Of a stretch of 49,617 nucleotides of DNA, positions 41,636-49,617 are shown piece after piece. Source of the DNA: CAZEHS01 sp964649745 (lineage in GTDB: Bacteria; Bacillota; Clostridia; Peptostreptococcales; Acidaminobacteraceae); the NCBI GenBank assembly GCA_964649745.1, contig CAZYQI010000024.1, positions 1 through 49,617 on the forward strand, read 5' to 3'. Position 1 is the first letter of the stretch. Each line of letters begins with the position of its first letter. Made by a program: the position numbers and the translations under genes. The notes under the pieces are model-generated. The model searched no databases, was not told where the DNA came from, and worked only from the letters and a program-made list of their open reading frames with translations.

Positions 41636-41974
41636 TTATTCAACTTCAACTTTGTCGTTTTCGGTGAATGGGGCCAGTATGAAAACGGCCTTGGCGGTTT
41701 CATTGCTGTTGTTGATCAGGTAGTGGGCTTCGTTGGGTTCAACGTGAATAAGCTCTCCGGCTTTGCAGGTGACGGGTTTTCCATCGATGTAGAAGTCCAA
41801 CTGGCCCTCCAACATCAGGAAGTTTTCCTCCATGATCTGGTGATAATGTCCCTTGAAATCCTGACCGGGCTTGAGTACTACGATGCCGCAGCTGATGCGG
41901 GGGCCCCGCATGAGATATTTCGGGCCGCTGTCGCCGAAACGGTATTCTTTTTCAGATTCGCTGACTGTGAACAT
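41636..41974 (-). CDS. Small cupin in the lsr operon (candidate LsrG substitute)
   Basis: 112 aa single cupin domain. Metal-ligand pattern in GHYHQIMEENFLMLEG (His, His, Glu) and, in the second motif, VEPNEAHYLINNSNE (His). The frame is open to 42028, but GAGGTGAAAAAC sets the ATG at 41974. It lies between lsrK and lsrF where E. coli-type loci encode LsrG, an isomerase of phospho-AI-2 with a different fold. No LsrG is seen in the window. A cupin with the same isomerase role, or a role in carrying the phosphorylated signal, is inference. Confidence 0.8.
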   Translation of the reverse strand: MFTVSESEKEYRFGDSGPKYLMRGPRISCGIVVLKPGQDFKGHYHQIMEENFLMLEGQLDFYIDGKPVTCKAGELIHVEPNEAHYLINNSNETAKAVFILAPFTENDKVEVE

Positions 41975-42006
41975 GTTTTTCACCTCACATATTATTTTTT
42001 TAGGGA

Positions 42007-43569
42007 TTAGAGTCCTGGTGCTTTCCACATATGGGTCGTTAATTCCTGATCGGCAGCCAGAAGTTGCGTTTTGTATAATGTCTGCCAGGAGTGGTAATGG
42101 TCAACATAGAGCTGGTGCGTAGAAGGGGTTGGCTCATAGATCCTTTCGATAGAAGCAAAACGGGCGCCTGCTTCGGCGATGCTGGGATAAACCCCTGCAC
42201 CATACCCGGCGCAGATGGCTGCTCCAAGGGCTGCAGCTTCTTTAACCTCGGGAACCTTGACTCTGACGCCTAATACATCGGCGACGATTTGGCACCACAG
42301 CTCGCTTTTTGATGCCCCGGAAGCAAAGATGATTTCTTCTGGAAAGCTTCCGGTAATGGATTCTGCCAAACGTGCATGACCCAGGGTGACCAAGGCCGCG
42401 TTTTCCATTATGGCTCTGTAAAAGACAGCCTTATTGAACATCTGTGGGTCTAGGGAAAAATTGATGAAAGAAGGAGCGGCATGCTTCCACGCGCCGTAGT
42501 TCATAACATCGGAAAAAATGCACTGCAACCCGTTGCAGCCCGCCGGAACATCTCGTGCTTCTTTTTCCAGCAGAGCGTAAGCGTCGATTCCTGTCTGGGA
42601 CTCGACGAATTTTTCCAACTGGCAGAAAGCGTCTCTGAACCACCGCATGACCAGTCCGGGGAAGAAGGCAATCAGCTCATATTGCCAGAGACCCGGAACA
42701 GCATGGCAGTTTATCCGAACAAGGCACTGCTCATCGAAGCGGGGTAAGGTGGTATTGACCTCCAATTGCCAAAAGCTGCCTCCGAAAAGCGCGGCTTGAC
42801 CAGGGAGCACAGCGCCAACGCCGATACACCCCAGTTGAGCATCTCCGCCGCCGGCGACTGCAAGGCATCCGTGGGACAATCCCGTAGCGGCAGCGACGTC
42901 TTCCGTGATGGTGCCAATGACTGTTCCGCTTTCGTGAACGATGGGGAAGATATCCTCTCGGAGACCGCAGGCTTTTGAAATTTCAGGGTTCCAGCAACGG
43001 GCCTTCAAATCAAAGATTCCTGTGGTGCAGCCGTTGGAAGGTTCTACAGAAAGAATGCCTGTCAGGCGGAAGAGGATCCAGTCGTTCAGCATGGTGACGG
43101 CAGATATCTTTTCGTAGACTTCGGGAAGGTTGTTCTTAACCCAGAGAATTCGGGGCAGGGCGCCAAGGGCATAAGTTTGACCGGACTGTCCGTAAAGCTC
43201 TTGCTCCAGCGTATTGGATATTTTTTTCAGCTGAGCGACTTCCTCTACGGAGCGGGCGTCCACATTGGCACAGGACCAAAGCTCCTGTCCCTTGTGGTCA
43301 TAGAGGACAATGCCTTCTCTCATACTGGCGGTGGATATGGCAACGATTTCGCTGCCTTTAATACCTGCATTTCGAATTGCGCCGGATATGCATCCTGTAA
43401 TCAGCAGGAAGTTTGCTTCTACGTCAAAATTCATAGAGCCGGGGTACCGGGGATCGGAAGGGTGGGTCCATTCCCGTTGGTCAACGGCTATCTGGTGGCC
43501 TTCCAGATCGAATACGACAGCCCGGACACTGCCGGTGCCGGCATCGATGGCCATGAGATACTTTTTCAT
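42007..43569 (-). CDS. lsrK: Autoinducer-2 kinase LsrK
   Basis: 520 aa FGGY-family kinase that phosphorylates imported AI-2 (DPD), trapping it and making the LsrR inducer. N-terminal phosphate loop AIDAGTGSVRAVVFD, family segments STASMREGIVLYD, WSCANVDARS and the C-terminal FGGY region with ASGASKSELWCQIVADVLG and EAAALGAAICAGYGAG. It lies between lsrR and the cupin in one operon with short gaps. GGCGGTGAACCG precedes the ATG. Confidence 0.93.
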   Translation of the reverse strand: MKKYLMAIDAGTGSVRAVVFDLEGHQIAVDQREWTHPSDPRYPGSMNFDVEANFLLITGCISGAIRNAGIKGSEIVAISTASMREGIVLYDHKGQELWSCANVDARSVEEVAQLKKISNTLEQELYGQSGQTYALGALPRILWVKNNLPEVYEKISAVTMLNDWILFRLTGILSVEPSNGCTTGIFDLKARCWNPEISKACGLREDIFPIVHESGTVIGTITEDVAAATGLSHGCLAVAGGGDAQLGCIGVGAVLPGQAALFGGSFWQLEVNTTLPRFDEQCLVRINCHAVPGLWQYELIAFFPGLVMRWFRDAFCQLEKFVESQTGIDAYALLEKEARDVPAGCNGLQCIFSDVMNYGAWKHAAPSFINFSLDPQMFNKAVFYRAIMENAALVTLGHARLAESITGSFPEEIIFASGASKSELWCQIVADVLGVRVKVPEVKEAAALGAAICAGYGAGVYPSIAEAGARFASIERIYEPTPSTHQLYVDHYHSWQTLYKTQLLAADQELTTHMWKAPGL

Positions 43570-43599
43570 CGGTTCACCGCCTGTTCGTTATATTATTCC

Positions 43600-44535
43600 T
43601 TATGCCTTGTAATTATCCAGCAGGCTTTCGGCAGTTTCGTCGTCGGTAATCAGCACGTCCAAATAGCCACCGGTGAGTGCAGCATGAATAGCCTCCACTT
43701 TGTCGGGTCCTCCGGCGACACCTACAACGTTGTTGTACTCTTTCAGGGTGTCCAGTTTTGTGCTGATGAGGCGATCATGGAGCTCGAATTCAATGACATT
43801 TCCATCCTTATCGAAAAATTGGCTTAGGATATCGCCAACAGCTCCGTTCATTTTCAAGAGTACCAAATCGTTCCGATTGATTTTGTTATCCTTAAAAATG
43901 GTTGCTTTTTCAGTGACGGCACCGATTGCCACCACAGACATATAGGCAAGGCTGGTCATGTTCATGATTTCCCGGACGGCATCTTCCTGCATCAAGGCGC
44001 TTGCCATATCACTGCTGGAAGCGATTAAGGGGGAGGGGACGATGTAGATGTTCGGAGTATGCTTGGTGGGGTCGCTTTTATGAGCGCCGGCGATGATGGA
44101 GGAGGTGTAGTAGGAAACGCCTCCTGACAAGGATACGAGAGAAACATTACTATCTAAGGAATAGATCAGATGGTTGATTGTTCGGGATATGGTGTCACCG
44201 TAACCTACATTGATGTAACAGTTCGGCGGCAGATTGCTCTCGATATACTGAGCCGCGGCCCGGGCGATGGATTCGTTGATATTGTCCTTGGAGGTGGAAA
44301 CAACAAAAGCATCCGTCAGGCCATAATGGGATATCAGGTCCTTTTCAATCTGAATGCGTTTTTCGGCATCCGGGCGAATCTTGAACTGAACCACACCCTG
44401 ATTTCTCGCTTTGTCCAGAAGCTTGATGACCTTCATGCGTGAAAGGCCCAACTGATCGGAGATCTCTTGCTGGGTTAATCCGTCTGCATAATAGAGCCAG
44501 GCGATTTTGATAATCAGGTTGTCTTCATATGCCAT
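43600..44535 (-). CDS. lsrR: LsrR-type transcriptional repressor (SorC/DeoR family)
   Basis: 311 aa. The N-terminal HTH is LTQQEISDQLGLSRMKVIKL (about 20-39), followed by a SorC-type sugar-phosphate effector domain (NVGYGDTISRTINHL; VGVAGGPDKVEAIHAAL). Phospho-AI-2 is the expected inducer. It is divergent from lsrA, and the shared 278-bp region carries both promoters and repeated AACAAATGT motifs, so it probably represses both directions. Behind GGAGGTCCCCT. Confidence 0.92.
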   Translation of the reverse strand: MAYEDNLIIKIAWLYYADGLTQQEISDQLGLSRMKVIKLLDKARNQGVVQFKIRPDAEKRIQIEKDLISHYGLTDAFVVSTSKDNINESIARAAAQYIESNLPPNCYINVGYGDTISRTINHLIYSLDSNVSLVSLSGGVSYYTSSIIAGAHKSDPTKHTPNIYIVPSPLIASSSDMASALMQEDAVREIMNMTSLAYMSVVAIGAVTEKATIFKDNKINRNDLVLLKMNGAVGDILSQFFDKDGNVIEFELHDRLISTKLDTLKEYNNVVGVAGGPDKVEAIHAALTGGYLDVLITDDETAESLLDNYKA

Positions 44536-44565
44536 AGGGGACCTCCATTAAAATCCTGTCGATAT

Positions 44566-44600
44566 GCAACAAATGTTTATGACATGCACATATTGTTCAC
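44566..44600. promoter_or_regulatory. Candidate LsrR operator O1
   Basis: An imperfect dyad, GCAACAAATGT (44566-44576) with ACATATTGTTCAC (44588-44600), at the predicted lsrR start point. The half-site AACAAATGT recurs at 44723-44731 and, inverted, at 44782-44790. Confidence 0.55.
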
Positions 44601-44606
44601 ACGATG

Positions 44607-44635
44607 AGCATACCAGTTATCGTTCTTTCTGTCAA
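44607..44635 (-). promoter_or_regulatory. Promoter of the lsrR-lsrK-cupin-lsrF operon
   Basis: On the minus strand: TTGACA (44635-44630), 17 bp, TATGCT (44612-44607). The start point would fall at the edge of operator O1. Confidence 0.7.
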
Positions 44636-44705
44636 CACGGCTTTAGGTAAAACTGTTGCATTCAAAGACTATTAAATGAAGAAAGTATCTGTGCCGAAAA
44701 TGAGA

Positions 44706-44725
44706 GTTTTGTTTGTTGACAAAAC
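44706..44725. promoter_or_regulatory. Dyad overlapping the lsrA -35 box
   Basis: GTTTTGT (44706-44712) and ACAAAAC (44719-44725) form a perfect 7-bp dyad around a 6-bp spacer, covering the TTGACA of the lsrA promoter. A repressor here, presumably LsrR, would block polymerase binding. Confidence 0.55.
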
Positions 44726-44744
44726 AAATGTTATAACTTATCAT
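44716..44744 (+). promoter_or_regulatory. Promoter of the lsrACDB operon
   Basis: Perfect TTGACA (44716-44721), 17 bp, TATCAT (44739-44744). It lies inside the longest open frame of lsrA, which supports the later start at 44814. Confidence 0.75.
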
Positions 44745-44813
44745 AAAGGCATACGATACATAACATTATATTCACTCAAGCACATTTGTTCGATGCATAC
44801 AGGAGCGCAAACC

Positions 44814-46337
44814 ATGAATCTATCCAGTGAACATGACAAGCCTTTAATCCGGCTGATAGATATCCGGAAATCGTTCTCCCGCAATGCTGTGCTCAAAGGA
44901 GTTTCCCTAGAGATGCATCCGGGAGAGGTAGTGGCATTGATCGGCGGGAATGGTGCAGGTAAAAGCACTTTAATGAAGATCCTTATGGGGATTCATACCG
45001 CGGATTCCGGAGAAGTGTTTATCCGGGGCGAAAAGGTGAACTTCACATCACCGGCAGCTGCACTGCAAATGGGAATTTATTTGGTGCCGCAGGAGCCAAT
45101 GCTCTTTCCGAATATGACGGTTGAAGAGAACATATTGATAGGATTTAACGGGAATACAAAAGAGCTGAAGGCGAAGCTTGTTGGCCTTATGACGCAGCTG
45201 AAATGGACACTTTCCCTGGAGCGGCTGGCAGAAACCCTTTCTATAGCCGAACAGCAGCTGGTAGAAATCCTGAGGGGGCTGCTTAGGGAGGCGAAAATCC
45301 TGATCCTGGACGAGCCGACCTCTGCACTTACCTTCAACGAGATAGAAACTCTCTTTATCCTGATTGAGGACCTTAGGAGCCAGGGTGTTGGGATGTTCTA
45401 TATCACGCATCGCTTGACAGAGGTTTTTGATATTGCAACCCATGTTGTGATTTTGAGAGATGGCACTGCAACCCTTTCCGGGCCAGTGGCGGATTTCACT
45501 AAGGACATGCTGATTCAGGGGCTGTTGCCGCCGAATGTAACGCTTCAGGGCAAAGGGGAAATCGTTTGCGGCAGGAAAGGCACACGGGTTGAATGTGAGC
45601 CGGTGCTGAGCGTGGAAGGACTCACAGGATATGGATTTCGGGATATCAGCCTGTCGGTTTATCCTGGAGAAATACTTGGATTGGCTGGTGTGGTAGGGTG
45701 TGGGCGCACCGAATTGGCGGAAGCCATATTCGGCATCGGTGAAATCCTCAGCGGGAAGGTTCTGCTGAATGAAGAGGATATCACGGGGTTTAAAACGGAT
45801 GCCATTATCAAGAAGGGACTGAACTATGTTCCGGAAGACCGTTATTTGAATGGCATTTTCGCTGCAACGGATGTGATGGCGAACATGACGGCAACCACGC
45901 TGAAATGGCTTAGCCGGATTTTTCTTAACACAAAGAAAGAAAAAGAAATCACGGATACCTATATACGGGATTTTCGCATCAAGGTGACGGGGCATGATCA
46001 GGAGCTTAGATCCCTGTCGGGGGGGAATCAACAAAAGGTAGTAATTGGGAGAATGTTGTCCACAAGCCCGAAGGTCATCATTTTGGATGAACCTACCCGT
46101 GGCATCGACGCCGGAGCCAGAGGAGACGTTTATAAGATTATCTGGCAACTGAAAGAGAAAGGCCATGGCATATTGCTGATATCTTCAGATCTGGAGGAAA
46201 TCGTCGAGCTGAGTGATCGGGTGAAAACAATGTTTCAGGGTGCGATCAACCATCAGTTCGAGCAGCATCAGATTTCACTGGACAGCCTGATGCAAGCCTC
46301 CTTCGGTGTATTCAGACAGGAAGAGGAGGGTGCATGA
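44814..46337 (+). CDS. lsrA: AI-2 import ABC transporter ATP-binding protein LsrA
   Basis: 507 aa, two fused nucleotide-binding domains. N-half Walker A GGNGAGKSTLMKIL and Walker B ILILDEPTSALT; C-half has the usual degenerate P-loop (GVVGCGRTELAEAI) and a strong signature LSGGNQQKVVIGRML. It powers AI-2 uptake with LsrC, LsrD and LsrB. The frame opens at 44676, but AGGAGCGCAAACC and the promoter at 44716-44744 place the start at 44814. Overlaps lsrC by 4 bp (ATGA). Confidence 0.92.
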   Translation: MNLSSEHDKPLIRLIDIRKSFSRNAVLKGVSLEMHPGEVVALIGGNGAGKSTLMKILMGIHTADSGEVFIRGEKVNFTSPAAALQMGIYLVPQEPMLFPNMTVEENILIGFNGNTKELKAKLVGLMTQLKWTLSLERLAETLSIAEQQLVEILRGLLREAKILILDEPTSALTFNEIETLFILIEDLRSQGVGMFYITHRLTEVFDIATHVVILRDGTATLSGPVADFTKDMLIQGLLPPNVTLQGKGEIVCGRKGTRVECEPVLSVEGLTGYGFRDISLSVYPGEILGLAGVVGCGRTELAEAIFGIGEILSGKVLLNEEDITGFKTDAIIKKGLNYVPEDRYLNGIFAATDVMANMTATTLKWLSRIFLNTKKEKEITDTYIRDFRIKVTGHDQELRSLSGGNQQKVVIGRMLSTSPKVIILDEPTRGIDAGARGDVYKIIWQLKEKGHGILLISSDLEEIVELSDRVKTMFQGAINHQFEQHQISLDSLMQASFGVFRQEEEGA

Positions 46338-47356
46338 AGGACATGTTGAAAACTCTTTTAAGGAGTCGGGAAATAACAGCCGTTATATTTCTTCTGATCC
46401 TGTTCCTCTTGGTGGGATCCGTCAATAAGGCCTTCCTGAACCCGGTAAACCTTATTCTTACATTGAAAGGCAGCGTCATGTACATCTTCCTGGCCGTTGG
46501 AATGGCTTTTGTCATCTTGACCAAGGAGATTGATGTTTCCGTTGGATCCATTCTCGGAATTTGTGCAGCGGTTGCGGCGACCATGCTGCGAAACGGCAAT
46601 CCTATTGTGCAGATCGTTCTGGTAACCGTTGTGACAGGTGCTTTGGCCGGTTTGATCAACGGATTGGGTGTTGCCAAGCTGGGTGTTCCCTCCATTGTCA
46701 TGACGTTGGGCACTATGGGTATCTTACGGGGTCTGATGTTCATCTACACCGGCGGGAAATGGATTGAGAATCTCCCGGATTATTTTAAAAACGCTTCTCA
46801 AGCCGAAATTCTCGGCGGGGTGAACGTCTTTGTTCTTGTAACTTTGGTAATCATTGTAGCCATACAGCTCTATCTGACCAGTGCGCGAAAAGGGAAGTAC
46901 TTTGCAGCCGTCGGTGACAATCTGGAGGGGGCGGTGCTGATTGGCATCCCGGTTATGACCATGCGGATATCCGCCTTCGTCATCTCGGGAATCTGTGCAG
47001 CATTGGCCGGACTGGTCTATGTCAGCCAGGTGGGGTTTGTTGCCAATGTGGCGGGAAATGGTACAGAGATGACAGCCATAGCCGCCTGTGTACTGGGAGG
47101 CGTCAGTCTCAACGGGGGAATCGGATCTGTGGTTGGAGCGGCTTTGGGGGCTGTTATCATGACCACCATCAACACGGCTCTGGTTTTCTTGAAAGTGCCC
47201 GCATACTGGAACAATACCATCTCAGGAACTCTCCTGATCGCCATCGTTGTTGCAGACAGCCTGGTTCATAACTATCTTTCCGAAAAAGCCAGAAAAGAAC
47301 GGCTTTCTGCAAAAATAACGGGAGGAGGGGAAGCCCATGCTAAAGAAATTGCTTAA
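46334..47356 (+). CDS. lsrC: AI-2 ABC transporter permease LsrC
   Basis: 340 aa, about nine or ten membrane spans, BPD_transp_2 family. Segments KEIDVSVGSILGICAA and MTAIAACVLGGVSLNGGIGS are typical of CUT2-type permeases. It overlaps lsrA by 4 bp and lsrD by 20 bp, so translation is coupled. LsrC versus LsrD identity is assigned by gene order. Confidence 0.87.
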   Translation: MKDMLKTLLRSREITAVIFLLILFLLVGSVNKAFLNPVNLILTLKGSVMYIFLAVGMAFVILTKEIDVSVGSILGICAAVAATMLRNGNPIVQIVLVTVVTGALAGLINGLGVAKLGVPSIVMTLGTMGILRGLMFIYTGGKWIENLPDYFKNASQAEILGGVNVFVLVTLVIIVAIQLYLTSARKGKYFAAVGDNLEGAVLIGIPVMTMRISAFVISGICAALAGLVYVSQVGFVANVAGNGTEMTAIAACVLGGVSLNGGIGSVVGAALGAVIMTTINTALVFLKVPAYWNNTISGTLLIAIVVADSLVHNYLSEKARKERLSAKITGGGEAHAKEIA

Positions 47357-48335
47357 TTGGGAAGCGGCACTGGTTCTGATTCTGATCCTCTCCATCATCA
47401 TATTCGGAACCATCAATCCGCGGTTCCTGAAGGTCAACGTACTGCTGTACAGCATCAATGACTTTGTTTGTATCTGCATCATATCCTTGTTCGCAACATA
47501 TGTCGTCATCACCGGAGGAATAGATATTTCGGTGGGGTCCATCATCGGTCTTGTTTCAACCGTTGTCGGTGTTCTCTGGAAAATCGGGGGCGTGGACATA
47601 TGGGCAGCGCTTCCCATCGGCATTCTGGTAGGTGCCCTGTGCGGCGCGTTCAGCGGCTTTCTCATCGCCTATACCGGTGTACAGGCCATGGTGGTAACCT
47701 TGGGAGGCATGTTCCTCTATTCAGGCATGGCCCTGGTGGTCATGGGGCTTTCGGGAGCCAGTGCCTTTGAGGGAATAAGCGGTATGCCTCAGGAATTTGT
47801 GAATCTCTCTAACGGCAATATCATGGGGATTCCGAATCCGTTCATTATCTTCATCAGCCTGACTGCTCTGGCCTATGTCCTTCTTCACAAGACCAAATAT
47901 GGACGCTATGTTTTTCTGGTAGGAATCAATAAGAATTCTGCCCGTTATTCCGGAATCAATGCGAAATGGATTACAATGAGCACCTATATCCTCTCCGGTA
48001 TCAGTGCAGCGATTGCAGGCATTGTTCTCACATCCTATCTAGGGGGATCCCGTCCAGACCTGGGAGCGGAAATGACGTTGCCCATCGTTACAGCTGTTGT
48101 GTTGGGGGGAACCGCCATTACCGGTGGAAGAGGCGGCGTCATCGGAACGGCTCTTGCCAGCGTCATCGTTGGAATCATGCGGTTTGGTCTCCAGATGTCC
48201 AATGTTTCCAGCCAATATATCAGTGTGGCGATTGGTCTTCTGCTGATCGGAGCGGTGGCTGCCAGGGGGCTGTCGTGTAATTTCAGGCGATTCAGGAGAA
48301 AGGCTGCCGCAGATGCGGCGCCATCGGATAAATAG
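47337..48335 (+). CDS. lsrD: AI-2 ABC transporter permease LsrD
   Basis: 332 aa, second CUT2-type permease: GGIDISVGSIIGLVSTVVG, VQAMVVTLGGMFLYSGMA and TAVVLGGTAITGGRGGVIG. The ATG at 47337 follows GAGGGGAAGCCC inside the end of lsrC. It forms the membrane channel with LsrC. The C-terminus is basic and cytoplasmic. Confidence 0.87.
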   Translation: MLKKLLNWEAALVLILILSIIIFGTINPRFLKVNVLLYSINDFVCICIISLFATYVVITGGIDISVGSIIGLVSTVVGVLWKIGGVDIWAALPIGILVGALCGAFSGFLIAYTGVQAMVVTLGGMFLYSGMALVVMGLSGASAFEGISGMPQEFVNLSNGNIMGIPNPFIIFISLTALAYVLLHKTKYGRYVFLVGINKNSARYSGINAKWITMSTYILSGISAAIAGIVLTSYLGGSRPDLGAEMTLPIVTAVVLGGTAITGGRGGVIGTALASVIVGIMRFGLQMSNVSSQYISVAIGLLLIGAVAARGLSCNFRRFRRKAAADAAPSDK

Positions 48336-48410
48336 AAATTTATTGAGACTATATTATCACCATAATATAGAAAGCAAGCGAAGGCATACACCTTAAGAGG
48401 AGGAAACGAA

Positions 48411-49505
48411 ATGAAGAAGCACAAGTATTTGTCACTGTTGTTGGTGGTGGCCATGGTTGTGACATTGTTCGCCGGTTGCGCCCCTGCCCCTGCAGCTCCT
48501 GCGGCACCTGAGGCACCAGCAGCTGAACCAGCCGTGAAGGATGCGAAGGACATCAATGTTGTTTTCATTCCAAAGCTCACAGGCAATATGTTCTTTGAAT
48601 CCGCTAATGTAGGGGCTCAGGAAATGGCTAAGACAGTTGGTTACACCTGTAAGTATGACGGCTCTCCTGAGGCAGCAGTAGCGAATCAGGTACAAATCAT
48701 CAACAGTGCGGTTAACCAAGGGGCTGACGCCATTGCAATTTCCTCCCTTTCCCCAGACGGCCTCAATCAAGCGCTGAAGAATGCCAAGGACAAGGGTGTG
48801 AAGATTGTTACCTGGGACTCCGATGTAGACCCTGAGTACCGCTCGGTTTATATCAATCAAGGAACTCCGGAGCTTCTCGGAACCATGTTGGTTGATATGG
48901 CTGCTGCTCAAATGACAGACGAGCAGAAGGCCAAAGCCAAGTTCGCATTCTTCTATTCAAGCCCAACCGTAACAGACCAGAACTCATGGGTTGAGTATGC
49001 AAAGAAATATATCGGTGAGAAATACCCGGGATGGACACTGGTTACAACACAGTATGGCGAACAGGATGCACAGAAATCACTCCAAGTGGGCCAATCCCTT
49101 CTCCAAACTTACGAAGACATCGATGCCATTCTTTGCCCGGACTCCACCGCTCTGCCTGCCATGGCTCAAGCAGCTAAGAATCTGAAGAAGAACGGTAAAG
49201 TGATCATCACTGGTTTTGCTACCCCCAGCTCCATGCGTGACTTTGTTAAAGACGGCACGGTTCCCCAATTCGGTCTGTGGGATTGTAAGGTTCAGGGCGC
49301 CATTGGTTCCTATGTTGCTTACTGGCTGGCTGCCGGCAATACATTCAAGGTTGGAGATTCCATTGACGTTCCCGGCATCGGCCAATTGAAAGTAGAGCCC
49401 AACAGTATTCAAGGGTATGAGTATGCAGCCGATGATTCAGGAATCATCCTGCTTCCTGAGCGTGTTATCTTCACGAAAGACAACATCGACAACTACGATT
49501 TTTAG
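48411..49505 (+). CDS. lsrB: AI-2-binding lipoprotein LsrB
   Basis: 364 aa. Signal peptide with lipobox LFAGC (Cys23) and a Pro/Ala-rich linker. The ligand residues known for AI-2-binding LsrB proteins can be matched: Lys in VFIPKLTGNMFFE, Asp in TWDSDVDPE, the Asp-Gln pair in SPTVTDQNSW, and the Pro/Ala region CPDSTALPAMAQ. It captures extracellular AI-2 for the LsrACD importer. It follows lsrD after 75 bp, behind GAGGAGGAAACGAA, and ends at a terminator. Confidence 0.93.
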   Translation: MKKHKYLSLLLVVAMVVTLFAGCAPAPAAPAAPEAPAAEPAVKDAKDINVVFIPKLTGNMFFESANVGAQEMAKTVGYTCKYDGSPEAAVANQVQIINSAVNQGADAIAISSLSPDGLNQALKNAKDKGVKIVTWDSDVDPEYRSVYINQGTPELLGTMLVDMAAAQMTDEQKAKAKFAFFYSSPTVTDQNSWVEYAKKYIGEKYPGWTLVTTQYGEQDAQKSLQVGQSLLQTYEDIDAILCPDSTALPAMAQAAKNLKKNGKVIITGFATPSSMRDFVKDGTVPQFGLWDCKVQGAIGSYVAYWLAAGNTFKVGDSIDVPGIGQLKVEPNSIQGYEYAADDSGIILLPERVIFTKDNIDNYDF

Positions 49506-49524
49506 TCTGCCCCCCCTTTAAGTC

Positions 49525-49570
49525 AATAAAAGAGAAGAGCTCTGCATTGCAGGGCTCTTCTCTTTTATTG
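49525..49570 (+). terminator. Terminator of the lsrACDB operon
   Basis: AATAAAAGAGAAGAGC (49525-49540) pairs with GCTCTTCTCTTTTATT (49554-49569), with an inner CTGC/GCAG extension. Nearly symmetric, so possibly bidirectional. Confidence 0.88.
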
Positions 49571-49581
49571 TATTAAACGAA

Positions 49582-49604
49582 AACCACCCGCTATGCGGGT
49601 GGTT
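49582..49604. repeat. Scaffold-end hairpin, possible IS200/IS605 end or terminator
   Basis: AACCACCCGC (49582-49591) and GCGGGTGGTT (49595-49604) form a perfect 10-bp stem with a 3-base loop, 13 bp before the end of the window. Stems of this form occur near IS200/IS605 ends; a terminator for an outside minus-strand gene is the alternative. Confidence 0.35.
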
Positions 49605-49617
49605 CAAAAAAGCTTAT

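Noticed and set aside
44676..44813. N-terminal extension of LsrA
   Set aside because: It contains the lsrA promoter and operator sequences, and the ribosome site fits 44814.
1..49617. tRNA and rRNA genes
   Set aside because: No tRNA cloverleaf signatures or rRNA-like conserved blocks were noticed while reading the intergenic regions.

Overview
The window looks like a draft-genome scaffold from a Gram-positive anaerobe of the Firmicutes, most likely an amino-acid- or 4-hydroxybutyrate-fermenting member of the Clostridia. Reasons: a CIRCE (HrcA) operator on clpB, strong GGAGG ribosome binding sites, a SipW-type signal peptidase with a TasA/CalY-like substrate, an IPKTG sorting signal, a PadR-DUF1700-DUF4097 operon and an oxygen-sensitive radical-type 4-hydroxybutyryl-CoA dehydratase. 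No tRNA, rRNA, CRISPR array or complete mobile element was seen. One 100-N assembly gap (28987-29086) lies inside a repetitive surface-protein gene.

Layout. (1) 1-2124: a ROK-family regulator with a promoter and dyad operator, then nagB. (2) 2125-2742: no gene, but a strong candidate structured RNA (about 2159-2366), a sigma-A-like promoter and two LacI-type operators. (3) 2743-13610: a nucleoside operon: BMP lipoprotein, ABC ATPase, two permeases, nucleoside hydrolase, two different M20 metallohydrolases around a glutamine-amidotransferase-like protein, a LacI regulator and a ribokinase-like kinase. The logic is import, N-glycosidic cleavage and ribose phosphorylation, with three accessory enzymes of unknown substrate. 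(4) 13850-20903: a CBS-PAS-sigma54 activator, a dyad array and a -24/-12 promoter, then 4-hydroxybutyryl-CoA dehydratase, a NifU-like protein, a small cysteine-motif protein, a 4-hydroxybutyrate CoA-transferase and a permease. (5) 21068-24768: an HD-domain protein, the PadR-DUF1700-DUF4097 envelope module and an archaeal/plant-type (DTD2) D-aminoacyl-tRNA deacylase.

(6) 24883-30743, minus strand: a surface-fibre cluster (vWA adhesin with an 11-residue repeat, SipW peptidase, TasA/CalY-like protein, IPKTG-tailed protein) next to a SARP/BTAD regulator. Three heptamers at an 11-bp period, the classic SARP-site geometry, lie in front of the adhesin gene. (7) 30883-40656: an orphan small protein, an HD-domain (HD-GYP-like) signalling protein, clpB with CIRCE, an NhaC-like carrier, an FHA-SEDS-PBP cell-wall operon and a YCII protein. 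(8) 40721-49505: a complete autoinducer-2 uptake and processing locus, with lsrR-lsrK-cupin-lsrF divergent from lsrA-lsrC-lsrD-lsrB. LsrG is absent and a cupin occupies its place. The scaffold ends in a short hairpin of the kind found near IS200/IS605 ends or at terminators.

Gene functions come from recognising motifs and gene order in the sequence. No database search was run, and regulatory sites are consensus matches only.
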